NCBI GenBank assembly: GCA_902761645.1
Contig: CACWLF010000039.1
Coordinates: 1,822-37,648, forward strand
Direction: 5' to 3'
DNA length: 35,827 bases
Origin: an uncultured Aeromonadales bacterium
GTDB lineage: Bacteria > Pseudomonadota > Gammaproteobacteria > Enterobacterales > Succinivibrionaceae
In this document: positions 17,207 to 25,219 of the stretch, piece by piece
How positions within the stretch are numbered: the stretch's first letter is position 1
Layout of the letters: every line of letters begins with the position of its first letter
Translations under genes and position numbers: made by a program
The notes under the pieces: generated by a model
The model's input: the letters and a program-made list of their open reading frames with translations, nothing else
What the model was told of the DNA's origin: nothing
Databases searched by the model: none

Positions 17207-18250
17207 TTATTTTTCAGATTTGCACCTGGCGTACATTTCGTCAATTGAAGACAGCGGCCATCGCGGGTATACGTTGATCTGGCTGTCTGCTTTAACACCG
17301 GATCTGAATCTCTGCATACCTGCATACGCAATCATTGCTCCATTGTCGGTACAAAACTCGATACGGGGATAAAATACCCTGCCCTTCAATTCATCCATCA
17401 TCTGCTTCATTGCCGCACGCAAATGCTTATTTGCACTTACACCGCCGGCAATAACCAGCTGATTCAGACCTGTATCTTTTAATGCCTTGGTACACTTCGC
17501 CTTCAATATATCAACAACGGCATCCTCAAATGCCAAAGCAAGATCGGCTCTGGTCTGCTCGTCAATATTGTCACCGAATTCCTTGATTGCCAGCGAGACA
17601 GCTGTCTTTAAACCTGAAAAACTGAAATTGTAACCCTGATGATTAATCATAGGTCTTGGAAATCGGAACCTGTCTTTTGTTCCTTTGGTAGCCAAAGCAG
17701 ACAGCAGCGCTCCTCCAGGATACGGAATTCCCAGTAATTTGGCGGTTTTGTCAAATGCTTCTCCTGCGGCGTCATCCACGGATTCACCCATTATTTCATA
17801 TGAACCGAAAGCATTTACCTTCACAATCATCGTATGTCCGCCGGAAACAAGCAGTGCAAGAAAAGGATATTCCGGACGATCATCCTCCAGCATCGGAGCA
17901 AGCAGGTGCCCCTCCATGTGATTTACAGGTACTGCAGGTTTATTCCATGCGTAAGCAAGAGTACGCGCAATGGTTGCCCCCACCATCAGAGCGCCAACAA
18001 GGCCGGGTCCAGCCGTATAGACTACTGCATCAATATCGTCGGACTTTAGGGATGCATCTCTCAAGGCTTCCTTAATCAATGGAATCGCCTTGCGGATATG
18101 ATCTCTTGAAGCAAGTTCAGGCACAACTCCGCCGTATTCCGCATGCATTTTAATCTGGGAATACAGCTGATTTGTCAGCAGACCCTGCTCGCTATCATAT
18201 ATCGCCACACCTGTTTCATCGCAAGAACTTTCAACAGACAAAACCTTCAT
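17207..18250 (-). CDS. tsaD: tRNA N6-threonylcarbamoyltransferase TsaD
   Basis: Catalytic subunit of the t6A37 complex; transfers the threonylcarbamoyl group from the TsaC product to A37 of ANN-decoding tRNAs. The 347-residue ASKHA-fold protein has the N-terminal [19 protein letters not shown], the metal-binding HMEGH, the nucleotide-binding [10 protein letters not shown], and [20 protein letters not shown] with PYPGG. The ATG at 18250 is chosen because the conserved family N terminus starts there; the longer in-frame TTG start (18268) adds six unconserved residues. A GAGGA lies 11 nt upstream. It is divergent from rpsU, the usual arrangement. TsaE is encoded at 2973-3434. Confidence 0.97.
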   Translation of the reverse strand: MKVLSVESSCDETGVAIYDSEQGLLTNQLYSQIKMHAEYGGVVPELASRDHIRKAIPLIKEALRDASLKSDDIDAVVYTAGPGLVGALMVGATIARTLAYAWNKPAVPVNHMEGHLLAPMLEDDRPEYPFLALLVSGGHTMIVKVNAFGSYEIMGESVDDAAGEAFDKTAKLLGIPYPGGALLSALATKGTKDRFRFPRPMINHQGYNFSFSGLKTAVSLAIKEFGDNIDEQTRADLALAFEDAVVDILKAKCTKALKDTGLNQLVIAGGVSANKHLRAAMKQMMDELKGRVFYPRIEFCTDNGAMIAYAGMQRFRSGVKADSQINVYPRWPLSSIDEMYARCKSEK

Positions 18251-18413
18251 AAATACACCAATCCTCAAAATCCTGCCGAACTGTACAAATCATAAAAAAT
18301 CAAAACTACGGCCGTTAACCATATCCGCTCCATGACTGCCGCATACATGCTCCATATATAAAGAAGCATCAAGAAGCATCCTATGGGAAAGCAGCAGTCT
18401 CCAACGTCCCCGC

Positions 18414-18442
18414 ATTATACATCCTCGGAGAAAAACTGCGCA
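18414..18442 (-). promoter_or_regulatory. Probable promoter for tsaD
   Basis: Minus strand: TGCGCA (18437-18442, 4 of 6 for the -35), 17-nt spacer, TATAAT (18414-18419, perfect -10). It gives a leader of about 155 nt before the tsaD ATG. Confidence 0.55.
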
Positions 18443-18708
18443 CATTATATCAAAACGGCGTTTTATTTAGTTAAAAATTGACCAATTAAACAAAATAATG
18501 TAAAAAAAATTTGGATTTTAAAAAATTATAACTATAAACATAGTTGCTGAAAAGAAAATGGTGTGGAAGAGCCGATAAAAACTGATTTTAACTATATATA
18601 AAGATACAGTTTACATATCTTCTTTATAGCAAAATACAGCACAAACCGTTAAGGAGTTTGTTTAAAATTTGTAAATTATAAATAGCAGTGCAAATTCTGA
18701 TTTTTACC

Positions 18709-18737
18709 TTGACAGTAATCTTCAATTTCTATAGAAT
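18709..18737 (+). promoter_or_regulatory. Sigma70 promoter of rpsU-yqeY-dnaG-rpoD
   Basis: TTGACA (18709-18714, perfect -35), 17-nt spacer, TAGAAT (18732-18737, 5 of 6 -10). Transcription would start near 18744, about 90 nt before rpsU. This is the best promoter match in the window and suits a ribosomal-protein operon. Confidence 0.85.
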
Positions 18738-18747
18738 TGCGTGTCAT

Positions 18748-18789
18748 ATGACTTTAGGTCATTGTGATAAGGTGTTTGTATTGCAAACA
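18748..18789 (+). promoter_or_regulatory. Two small hairpins in the rpsU leader
   Basis: ATGAC/GTCAT (18748-18762, 5-nt loop) and TGTTTG/CAAACA (18773-18789, 5-nt loop) lie in the predicted 5' UTR of rpsU, upstream of a good Shine-Dalgarno (AAAGGGGTGAG). They might contribute to regulation, but there is no match I recognise to a known ribosomal-protein leader. Confidence 0.35.
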
Positions 18790-18833
18790 TATATTTTATA
18801 AATTTTTAATTTCCTTAAAGGGGTGAGTGGCTC

Positions 18834-18974
18834 ATGCCAGTAATTAAAGTACGTGAAAACGAACCATTCGATGTTGCATTACGTCGTTTTAAGCGTTCAT
18901 GCGAAAAAGCAGGTATCTTAGCAGATGTACGTAACCGTGAAATGCACGTCGTACTCGCTTATACTAATTTATAA
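18834..18974 (+). CDS. rpsU: Ribosomal protein bS21, unusually short (46 residues)
   Basis: The first ~39 codons match bS21 closely ([20 protein letters not shown], then [16 protein letters not shown]). Instead of the usual arginine/lysine-rich tail of about 30 residues, it ends [10 protein letters not shown] and a TAA. Gammaproteobacterial bS21 is normally about 71 residues. No downstream frame encodes the missing KPTTERKRAKAS-type tail, so a simple one-base frameshift does not explain it. A good promoter, a Shine-Dalgarno and the expected position ahead of yqeY-dnaG-rpoD indicate an expressed gene. bS21 sits on the 30S platform near the anti-Shine-Dalgarno. Either the protein is naturally shortened in this lineage, or a full-length copy exists elsewhere. 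Confidence 0.85.
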   Translation: MPVIKVRENEPFDVALRRFKRSCEKAGILADVRNREMHVVLAYTNL

Positions 18975-19019
18975 GTTGGTTTTCACTTCATATCTTTATG
19001 GTATGTATGCTTTAAAGAT

Positions 19020-19048
19020 CCACACTTTGTTTACAGAGTGTGGTTTTT
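19020..19048 (+). terminator. Intrinsic terminator/attenuator between rpsU and yqeY
   Basis: CCACACT (19020-19026) and AGTGTGG (19037-19043) form a 7-bp stem followed by five T (19044-19048). It lies 45 nt after rpsU and 42 nt before yqeY. It probably lets rpsU be expressed more than the downstream dnaG and rpoD, like the partial terminator in the E. coli macromolecular synthesis operon. Confidence 0.85.
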
Positions 19049-19090
19049 GTCGCTTTAGATAACATGAATTTTATAAGGAGATTAAACAAA

Positions 19091-19546
19091 ATGTCACTTC
19101 GCGAAACATTAAACGCCGAAATCAAAAAAGCAATGATTAACAAAGACAAGAACAGATTGGCTGCTTTAAGATTACTGCTTGCGGAAGTGAAAAAAATTGA
19201 AGTTGAAAGTTCAGATCGTTCGCAGCTTCTTCCTGATGATCAGGTAATTGCAATAGCATCTAAAATGATCAAGGAACGTAAGGATTCAGCATCACAGTAC
19301 CGCGCCGCCAACAGAGAAGAACTTGCAGCAGCGGAAGAGGCTGAAATCGCTGTTATAAGTGAATTTTTACCTGCTCAGTTAAGTGCCGAGGAATTAAACA
19401 AGATTCTTCAGGAAACCATTGCCGAAGTAGGCGCAACCTCCCCTAAGGACATGGGTAAGGTTATGACCGCCATTAAACCAAAAGTTCAGGGTAAAACCGA
19501 TATGGGAGCCTTGAGCGGACTGGTAAAAGCTGCATTAAACAGCTAG
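19091..19546 (+). CDS. yqeY: GatB/YqeY domain protein
   Basis: A 151-residue YqeY-family protein, related to the C-terminal tRNA-binding part of the GatB amidotransferase subunit; its exact role is unsettled. Family features are the N-terminal LRETLNAEIKKAMINKDK, RLAALRLLLAEVKK, the central VISEFLPAQLSAEEL, and the C-terminal SPKDMGKVMTAIKPKVQGKTDMG (split as SPKDMGKVM and KGKTD-like). The ATG at 19091 is chosen because AAGGAG lies about 11 nt upstream and the family start follows; the longer in-frame reading begins inside the terminator at 19040. Position between rpsU and dnaG is common in Gammaproteobacteria. Confidence 0.93.
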   Translation: MSLRETLNAEIKKAMINKDKNRLAALRLLLAEVKKIEVESSDRSQLLPDDQVIAIASKMIKERKDSASQYRAANREELAAAEEAEIAVISEFLPAQLSAEELNKILQETIAEVGATSPKDMGKVMTAIKPKVQGKTDMGALSGLVKAALNS

Positions 19547-19596
19547 TATCCCGTACAATCAGTAACATCTAATATATAGCTATTCAAATAATAACT

Positions 19597-21459
19597 ATGG
19601 GAAAGGGTCGCATTTCTAAAAATTACATCACCAGGCTTCTTGGAATGGTTGATATTGTGCAGGTTCTGCGCCTTCACGGTATCGATCTGAAGAAGTCAGG
19701 CCGCGGTGAATTCAAGGCCTGCTGCCCTTTTCATAATGAAAAGACTCCTTCCTTTTTTGTAAGCCAGGAAAAGCAGCTCTATCACTGTTTCGGCTGCAGG
19801 GAACACGGTACAGTTATATCCTTCCTGATGAATTATGATAAATACTCCTATGTCGATGCCATAGAGTATCTTGCCGACATGGTCGGACTTCCGGTTGAAA
19901 GAGAAAACAGCGGCAGCAGTCAGGATGATTCCGTTAACTATGGTGAGTTTTACGGAAAAATGAACGAGTGCGCCAATCTATATATGAAGGCATTAAAGGA
20001 GCCTAGCCTCCCTCAGGGCATAAACTACTTCCTGAACAGAGGAATCAGTTTGGAAACAATAGACCGATTCAAACTCGGATATGCTCCCCCTGGATGGAAC
20101 TTTTTAACGAAATATCTTGTTAAGGATCAAAACCGAGATCTGAAACTTCTGGAAGAACTCGGCATGATCAAGCGCAGTGAAAAATCCGGCGGTTTTTACG
20201 ATATATTCCGGGATCGCGTCATGATTCCTATTCTGGATCGCAGAGGCAGGGTTGTTGCTTTCGGCGGCAGAGTTCTTAACGATGACAAGCCTAAATACCT
20301 CAATTCCCCGGAAATGGCTATTTTCCACAAGGGAAGAGAGTTGTTCGGTCTGTATCAGGCAATAGAATGCAGCAAGCAGAATCAGGGAAACATTCCATAT
20401 CTCGTTATAGTGGAAGGATATATGGATGTTATAGCTCTGGCGCAGTCAGGATTTGATTATGCGGTGGCATCACTGGGAACCTCCACCACTGAAGATCAGT
20501 TCAGCATGATGTTCCACTACACCAAACAGGTAATCTGCTGCTATGACGGCGACGCCGCGGGACAGAGAGCCGCATGGCACGCTCTGCAGGTCATTCTTCC
20601 TATAATAAGAGACGACTGCGAGGTCAGATTTTCCTTCCTGCCGGTAGAACATGATCCGGACACCTTTGTCCGTGAATACGGAGCAGCAGGGTTTCAGCAA
20701 TATCTTGAGAAATCAGAGCCTCTCATTACATATTTCTTCAAAAAACTGAAGGCAGATCTGAGTTCCGGGGACTCCAACCGGGAACTGATAAACAACGCGT
20801 TGGAAATACTGGCAACAATGCCTAACAACCTCCGCTTTGACGAGCTGCTGACTGAACTTGCTAAATCAACCTATCAGGATACTGCGGCTCTGCAGAAAAA
20901 ATGCGAGGAACGGCGCAGCCTTAGGAATAATAAATACGCACAGCAAAAACAGAAACCTGCCGAACCTGAGCTGGAGCTTACCCCGATAAGACGGGTATAC
21001 GCACTGTCAATCCAGTATCCGAAGAGTGTGATTTCAGGTCAGGAAACAATAATCAAACTTCTGAAGATCCTTAAAGGCTTATCTTCTGAGGTTAAAGGTA
21101 TAATTGAATACGAACAGATGTTTAATTTCATTATCGGTTATCCCAGCAGTAATGAAATCAGCATTAATACCGCCTGTATTCTTAACGCCTGCAAAAATAC
21201 CAAATTTGAAAAATGGGTTTTTAAGCTTGCAAATACCGATATTTACGGACATGCAGGCAACATAAAGACTGAAAATATAGCGGCCGACATCACCGCAACG
21301 CTTTCAAAACTGATTCTGGAACGGTATGAATACAAGGTTGCCTTTCTGCAGAATGAAAGCATGAAAAGAAATTTAACCGATGAAGAGTTAAATGAACTCT
21401 CGTCAAAGATAAGATTTATCAAGAAGTACAGCGGTCGAACCATTACTTCTGAGCAATAA
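19597..21459 (+). CDS. dnaG: DNA primase DnaG
   Basis: Synthesises RNA primers at the replication fork. The 620-residue protein has an N-terminal CHC2 zinc domain with C43, H46, C64 and C67 (CPFH and YHCFGC). Its TOPRIM catalytic core has VIVEGYMDVIAL (E273) and CYDGDAAGQRA (D317, D319). A C-terminal helical region (about 460-620) is expected to bind DnaB helicase and is little conserved in sequence. It is slightly longer than the E. coli protein (581). No obvious Shine-Dalgarno precedes the ATG at 19597; it lies 50 nt after yqeY. Confidence 0.97.
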   Translation: MGKGRISKNYITRLLGMVDIVQVLRLHGIDLKKSGRGEFKACCPFHNEKTPSFFVSQEKQLYHCFGCREHGTVISFLMNYDKYSYVDAIEYLADMVGLPVERENSGSSQDDSVNYGEFYGKMNECANLYMKALKEPSLPQGINYFLNRGISLETIDRFKLGYAPPGWNFLTKYLVKDQNRDLKLLEELGMIKRSEKSGGFYDIFRDRVMIPILDRRGRVVAFGGRVLNDDKPKYLNSPEMAIFHKGRELFGLYQAIECSKQNQGNIPYLVIVEGYMDVIALAQSGFDYAVASLGTSTTEDQFSMMFHYTKQVICCYDGDAAGQRAAWHALQVILPIIRDDCEVRFSFLPVEHDPDTFVREYGAAGFQQYLEKSEPLITYFFKKLKADLSSGDSNRELINNALEILATMPNNLRFDELLTELAKSTYQDTAALQKKCEERRSLRNNKYAQQKQKPAEPELELTPIRRVYALSIQYPKSVISGQETIIKLLKILKGLSSEVKGIIEYEQMFNFIIGYPSSNEISINTACILNACKNTKFEKWVFKLANTDIYGHAGNIKTENIAADITATLSKLILERYEYKVAFLQNESMKRNLTDEELNELSSKIRFIKKYSGRTITSEQ

Positions 21460-21503
21460 AGAATTTTTTAAATATTAACATGGCATAACGAAAGGATTTT
21501 TCC

Positions 21504-23462
21504 ATGATTCAAAATAATGCAACAGTAAACCAGACTGATGAAGACTCAAATTCTAATCAGAATCCTTGGAGTTTGTTAATCAATAAAGCACGCGAAAAAG
21601 GTTACTTAACCTATAACGAAATCGCTGATACCATTCCTGATTACAATCAGGATACATTCAACGATCTACTGCAGATGTTCCAGGACATGAAAATAAAGGT
21701 AGTAGAAAATGATATCTCCGACAGTGATGAAATTTTAGGTGATCCTGAAATTGCCGATGCAATGCCTGATACATCAGAAGTATTGGCAACTGTAGAATCT
21801 GAAATCGGTCGCACTACAGATCCTGTAAGAATGTACATGCGCGAAATGGGTACGGTTTCTCTGCTTACCAGAGAAAAGGAAATTGATATCTCAAAGCGTA
21901 TCGAAGACGGTTTAAATACAGTTCAGACCACTATTGCATCCTATCCGCAGGCAATCGAACCTTTACTGGAAGATTTTGATGATTATCTCACAGGAAATGT
22001 GAAACTGCAGGAAATCATTTCCGGTTTTTCCATGATGGGCGGAGAAGATTTGAGCATTGATCCACAGGATGATAATCTTACTGAAGAGGAACTTATTGCA
22101 TCGGAACTTGAAGAAGGCGAAGACGGAGCCATGGTTGAGGACGAGTCTGATGATGAAGAATCCGCAAAATCCAAGGCTGCCGGCAAGGATGATGACGACG
22201 GTTCCGAAGATTCATCCGATGAAGATGAAGAACAGGGTCCTGATCCTGAAATTGCCAAGAACCGCTTTGAAGAACTGCGCATTCTGGTGGCCAATGCTAA
22301 AAAAGCAATTGAATTGAACGGAAGAAATTCCGATGCCGCAAAGGAAGAAATCAGCAAACTTGCAGAATGTTTCAAATTGTTCCGACTGACGGCAAAACAG
22401 TTTGAACGTCTGGTTAACATCATCAGCCAGAAGAGAAATGTGTATATTGACGCTGAAAAGGACATGATGAGTTTCTGTGTTAAAAAATGCCATATGACCA
22501 AGGAAAATTTCAACTCCTATCGTCGCAAATATCCGGAAACTTCTCTCGAATGGTTCTATGAAGCTGTTAACTCCAATCAGCCATGGGCGGAAAAACTCAA
22601 AACCTACGAACACCGTGTGAAAAGCGATATTGAGAAGATTCAGCAGTTGGAAATTGATTCAAAGCTGACTATCGGTGAAATCAAGGATTTGTATAAAAAC
22701 CTGTCACTTGGTGAAGCTAAAGCAAAAAGAGCCAAAAAGGAAATGATTGAGGCTAACCTGAGACTGGTAATTTCCATTGCAAAGAAATACACCAACAGAG
22801 GTCTTCAGTTCCTGGATTTGATTCAGGAGGGCAACATAGGTCTTATGAAAGCCGTGGATAAATTTGAATACCGTCGCGGTTACAAATTCTCCACATACGC
22901 AACATGGTGGATTCGTCAGGCAATAACCAGATCTATTGCAGATCAGGCAAGAACCATCCGTATTCCTGTACATATGATTGAAACAATTAATAAACTCAAC
23001 CGTATTTCAAGAAACATGCTTCAGGAAAAAGGTCGCGACCCTACACCGGAGGAACTGGCAAAACGCATGGGTATGAGCGAAGACAAGATTCTTAAGGTAC
23101 TTAGAATCGCCCGTGAACCTATTTCCATGGAAACACCGATAGGCGATGATGATGATTCTCATATCGGAGATTTTATCGAAGACAGCACACTGTCATCACC
23201 TGATGAATCTGCGACTTCAGAGTGTCTGAAGGCTGCCATCAAACAGGTTCTCGGTGCCCTGACGGAAAGAGAAGCAAAGGTTATCTGCATGAGATTCGGT
23301 ATCGGTATGAATACCGACCATACCCTTGAAGAAGTTGGCAAGCAGTTTGAAGTTACCAGAGAAAGAATACGTCAGATTGAAGCTAAAGCTCTGCGTAAAC
23401 TGAGACATCCGACAAGAGCAGAACCGCTGAGATCTTTCAATGATGAAAACGGTAACGCATAA
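21504..23462 (+). CDS. rpoD: Primary sigma factor sigma70 (RpoD)
   Basis: Housekeeping sigma factor, 652 residues. Region 1.1 is at the N terminus, then region 1.2 with [12 protein letters not shown] very acidic, Asp/Glu/Ser-rich stretch (about 194-250) lies in the non-conserved region, followed by region 2 with [13 protein letters not shown] and the promoter-melting [11 protein letters not shown] (W468, W469). Region 3 follows, and then region 4.2 with [20 protein letters not shown]. All core contacts are canonical, so ordinary -35/-10 promoters are expected. AAGGA lies upstream of the ATG. A strong terminator follows. Confidence 0.98.
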   Translation: MIQNNATVNQTDEDSNSNQNPWSLLINKAREKGYLTYNEIADTIPDYNQDTFNDLLQMFQDMKIKVVENDISDSDEILGDPEIADAMPDTSEVLATVESEIGRTTDPVRMYMREMGTVSLLTREKEIDISKRIEDGLNTVQTTIASYPQAIEPLLEDFDDYLTGNVKLQEIISGFSMMGGEDLSIDPQDDNLTEEELIASELEEGEDGAMVEDESDDEESAKSKAAGKDDDDGSEDSSDEDEEQGPDPEIAKNRFEELRILVANAKKAIELNGRNSDAAKEEISKLAECFKLFRLTAKQFERLVNIISQKRNVYIDAEKDMMSFCVKKCHMTKENFNSYRRKYPETSLEWFYEAVNSNQPWAEKLKTYEHRVKSDIEKIQQLEIDSKLTIGEIKDLYKNLSLGEAKAKRAKKEMIEANLRLVISIAKKYTNRGLQFLDLIQEGNIGLMKAVDKFEYRRGYKFSTYATWWIRQAITRSIADQARTIRIPVHMIETINKLNRISRNMLQEKGRDPTPEELAKRMGMSEDKILKVLRIAREPISMETPIGDDDDSHIGDFIEDSTLSSPDESATSECLKAAIKQVLGALTEREAKVICMRFGIGMNTDHTLEEVGKQFEVTRERIRQIEAKALRKLRHPTRAEPLRSFNDENGNA

Positions 23463-23492
23463 CAGCTGACATCTTATTGTTATAGCTTAAAG

Positions 23493-23529
23493 ACGCTTGC
23501 ATAATATTATTACTGCAAGCGTTTTTTTT
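23493..23529 (+). terminator. Intrinsic terminator after rpoD
   Basis: ACGCTTGCA (23493-23501) and TGCAAGCGT (23514-23522) form a perfect 9-bp stem with a 12-nt loop and an eight-T tail ending at 23529. It separates rpoD from the next sigma gene. Confidence 0.95.
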
Positions 23530-23579
23530 GTTTTAATTTCTTAATTTTGAAATAGTTAAATAAATTAAAAAAATAAATT

Positions 23580-23588
23580 TGCTAGAAT
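23580..23588 (+). promoter_or_regulatory. Extended -10 promoter of the second sigma gene
   Basis: TGC followed by TAGAAT is an extended -10 motif. No -35 is found at the usual spacing; the upstream DNA is a long A/T tract that could act as an UP-like element. A start near 23595 leaves a leader of about 43 nt. Confidence 0.45.
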
Positions 23589-23637
23589 CGGTATAACTGC
23601 ATCTAAAAAGTCCAGAATATATATCAAGATTGTATCA

Positions 23638-24861
23638 ATGACAGCAAAATTGGAAAAAAACGTAGTACGATCAGAACAGAACTCTGAACAGTTTAATAAA
23701 GATCGGGCAAGTGCAAGAACAATTGAATCAGGAGTTGAAAACCTTCAGAGGATCCTTTGCAGGTTCCGCTGTACACTTCTCTGCCTGAAATCAGAATTAT
23801 CTCAGCCAAATCCTCAGAATGAAATTGTTAGTTACTGCAAAAACAATGAATCGGTGGATGAAAATGATGAAAACCGCAGTTTTCTGGCGGCGGAACTGCT
23901 GAAAACCATCCAGAAACAGCTTACCAGAAAAAATCATTACACAAAAACCTTTGCAAATAAATTCTGCAGATACCGGTTGAACAACCAGACACTGAACAAG
24001 CTGGTACACGTTTTCAACAGTTCATACAAAGCCGGAATGATTGAATTACCTGATAATGACTACAGGGATGCTGTTGCTCAGATGGCAGAGGCTCAGAAAC
24101 AGATTGAAACAGGTCAGGATGAACTGATTCAGCGCCACCAGGGACTGGTATCCAATCTGGCCAACAGTAAAGGAAGAATGCTGTCAACCATCGATCGCCA
24201 GGATTTAAGACAGGAAGGCTATCTCGGTCTTTTAAATGCCGTGGACCGCTACAACTACCGTCACGGCGCCTGCTTTATGACCTTTGCATACTATCAGGTA
24301 AGACAGAATATTGACTATACAATGTCATCTCAGTTCAAAAATGTCAAGATACCGCTTAATGTAATTTCTAAAATTGCATATATTGCTTCCATCAGTCAGA
24401 ACATGACTAAAGAACTTGGCAGAGAACCTACCCTGACAGAACTTTCCAGGGAACTTAACATGGAAAGCCAGGAAATAAATGATTTTAAACTGATAAATTC
24501 AAGAGGAACATCCACTTTTGAGGCAGGCAAACAGGACGGATATTTTGACATTACCGAAAACATGCCGGACTCGGAACAAAAAGATATTACAGATCTTATA
24601 AATGAAGAACAATGCAAGGAAATCATTACCGATGTCATAAATTCAATGAAGCAGAATAACCGGACGGTACTGACGCTTCGCTACGGACTTAACGGCGATG
24701 CGCCTTTATCGAGAGACCAGATCGGCATTATGATGGGACTTACAGGCGAAAGAGTCAGACAGATAGAAACCAATGCATTAAAACAGCTGGCCCGGAATTC
24801 AAAGCTTATTGAAATTATGAAAGCATTAATTGATCAACAAAAGAGCAAACAAAAAAAATAG
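23638..24861 (+). CDS. Divergent sigma70-family factor next to rpoD
   Basis: A 407-residue sigma factor with regions 2, 3 and 4 but no region 1.1 and no acidic insert. Residues 1-140 are not recognisable. Region 2 (about 160-250) reads DLRQEGYLGLLNAVDRYNYRHG, split by conserved RQEG, then FMTFAYYQVRQNID. Relative to Rpo[15 protein letters not shown], the two melting tryptophans become Y219 and Q220, the Tyr becomes F216, and the -12-contacting Thr becomes D226, while Q223 stays. Region 4.2 is LTGERVRQIETNALKQL, with an Arg replaced by G370 but E371, R374 and Q375 kept. Region 3 (ELGREPTLTELSREL) is normal. It is probably an alternative (group 2-like) sigma with altered promoter preference. 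No Shine-Dalgarno is evident. RpoS- or RpoH-like roles cannot be excluded. Confidence 0.88.
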   Translation: MTAKLEKNVVRSEQNSEQFNKDRASARTIESGVENLQRILCRFRCTLLCLKSELSQPNPQNEIVSYCKNNESVDENDENRSFLAAELLKTIQKQLTRKNHYTKTFANKFCRYRLNNQTLNKLVHVFNSSYKAGMIELPDNDYRDAVAQMAEAQKQIETGQDELIQRHQGLVSNLANSKGRMLSTIDRQDLRQEGYLGLLNAVDRYNYRHGACFMTFAYYQVRQNIDYTMSSQFKNVKIPLNVISKIAYIASISQNMTKELGREPTLTELSRELNMESQEINDFKLINSRGTSTFEAGKQDGYFDITENMPDSEQKDITDLINEEQCKEIITDVINSMKQNNRTVLTLRYGLNGDAPLSRDQIGIMMGLTGERVRQIETNALKQLARNSKLIEIMKALIDQQKSKQKK

Positions 24862-24863
24862 CA

Positions 24864-24892
24864 TAGACTTATGAAAATCTTTAGCATATAAT
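24864..24892 (+). promoter_or_regulatory. Promoter of tRNA-Ile2
   Basis: TAGACT (24864-24869, 4 of 6), 17-nt spacer, TATAAT (24887-24892, perfect). It starts 3 nt after the sigma-gene stop and places the transcription start about 12 nt before the mature tRNA. Confidence 0.75.
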
Positions 24893-24910
24893 ATGCGTAT
24901 TCTCAAAGAC

Positions 24911-24987
24911 GGCCCCTTAGCTCAGTCGGTCAGAGCAGACGACTCATAATCGTTTGGTCCCCAGTTCAAGTCCGGGAGGGGCCACCA
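24911..24987 (+). tRNA. ileX: tRNA-Ile2 (anticodon CAU, lysidine-modified)
   Basis: 77 nt with the CCA end encoded. Acceptor GGCCCCT/AGGGGCC, D arm GCTC...GAGC, anticodon arm GACGA-CTCATAA-TCGTT, T loop TTCAAGT. The CAU anticodon alone would suggest Met. However, acceptor, D-arm and variable-loop bases closely match the E. coli minor isoleucine tRNA (ileX), whose C34 is changed to lysidine by TilS to read AUA, rather than elongator or initiator tRNA-Met. The T stem (CCCAG/CCGGG) has an A-C mismatch at its fourth pair. A weak AT-rich hairpin (25039-25056) with T-rich sequence follows and may end the transcript. Confidence 0.92.
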
Positions 24988-25104
24988 TCATGTGGCGAAT
25001 TCTTCATAACTATCGATTAATTCTCAAATAGTCAGGTAAAATCAGCAACATGATTTGTCTTTTAATTTTTCAAAAATCCATATCATTTTTCTAATTAAAA
25101 TTTC

Positions 25105-25133
25105 GTGACAAAATAATCATTTTTAATTAAAAT
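25105..25133 (+). promoter_or_regulatory. Promoter of pykF
   Basis: GTGACA (25105-25110, 5 of 6), 17-nt spacer, TAAAAT (25128-25133, 5 of 6). Transcription from about 25140 gives an 80-nt leader before the pykF ATG. The leader carries an AGGAG followed by a two-codon mini-frame (ATG GAT TAA) near 25175, which may be chance. Confidence 0.7.
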
Positions 25134-25219
25134 ATGCGAAATTGTTTACTAAAAGTTTCTTATTAATTATTTAGGAGATGGATTAACAGGAATTTTCTTG
25201 GTAGATCCTTATAACATTG

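Larger units (their letters stand above)
18251..18833. other. Divergent promoter region between tsaD and rpsU
   Basis: 583 bp without a gene. It holds a promoter towards tsaD, a strong promoter towards rpsU, two small leader hairpins before rpsU, and a tandem 10-bp direct repeat AAGAAGCATC at 18361-18380 inside the probable tsaD leader. The AT-rich middle (about 18450-18700) shows nothing else I can assign. A second perfect TATAAT (minus strand, 18444-18449) lacks a good -35. Confidence 0.6.

Noticed and set aside
18361-18380. Tandem AAGAAGCATC as a start of a repeat array
   Set aside because: Only two copies, no further units and no spacer pattern, so it is not a CRISPR or larger repeat.
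21983-22513. 176-codon minus-strand frame inside rpoD
   Set aside because: Its serine-rich product is the antisense shadow of the Asp/Glu-rich segment of RpoD.
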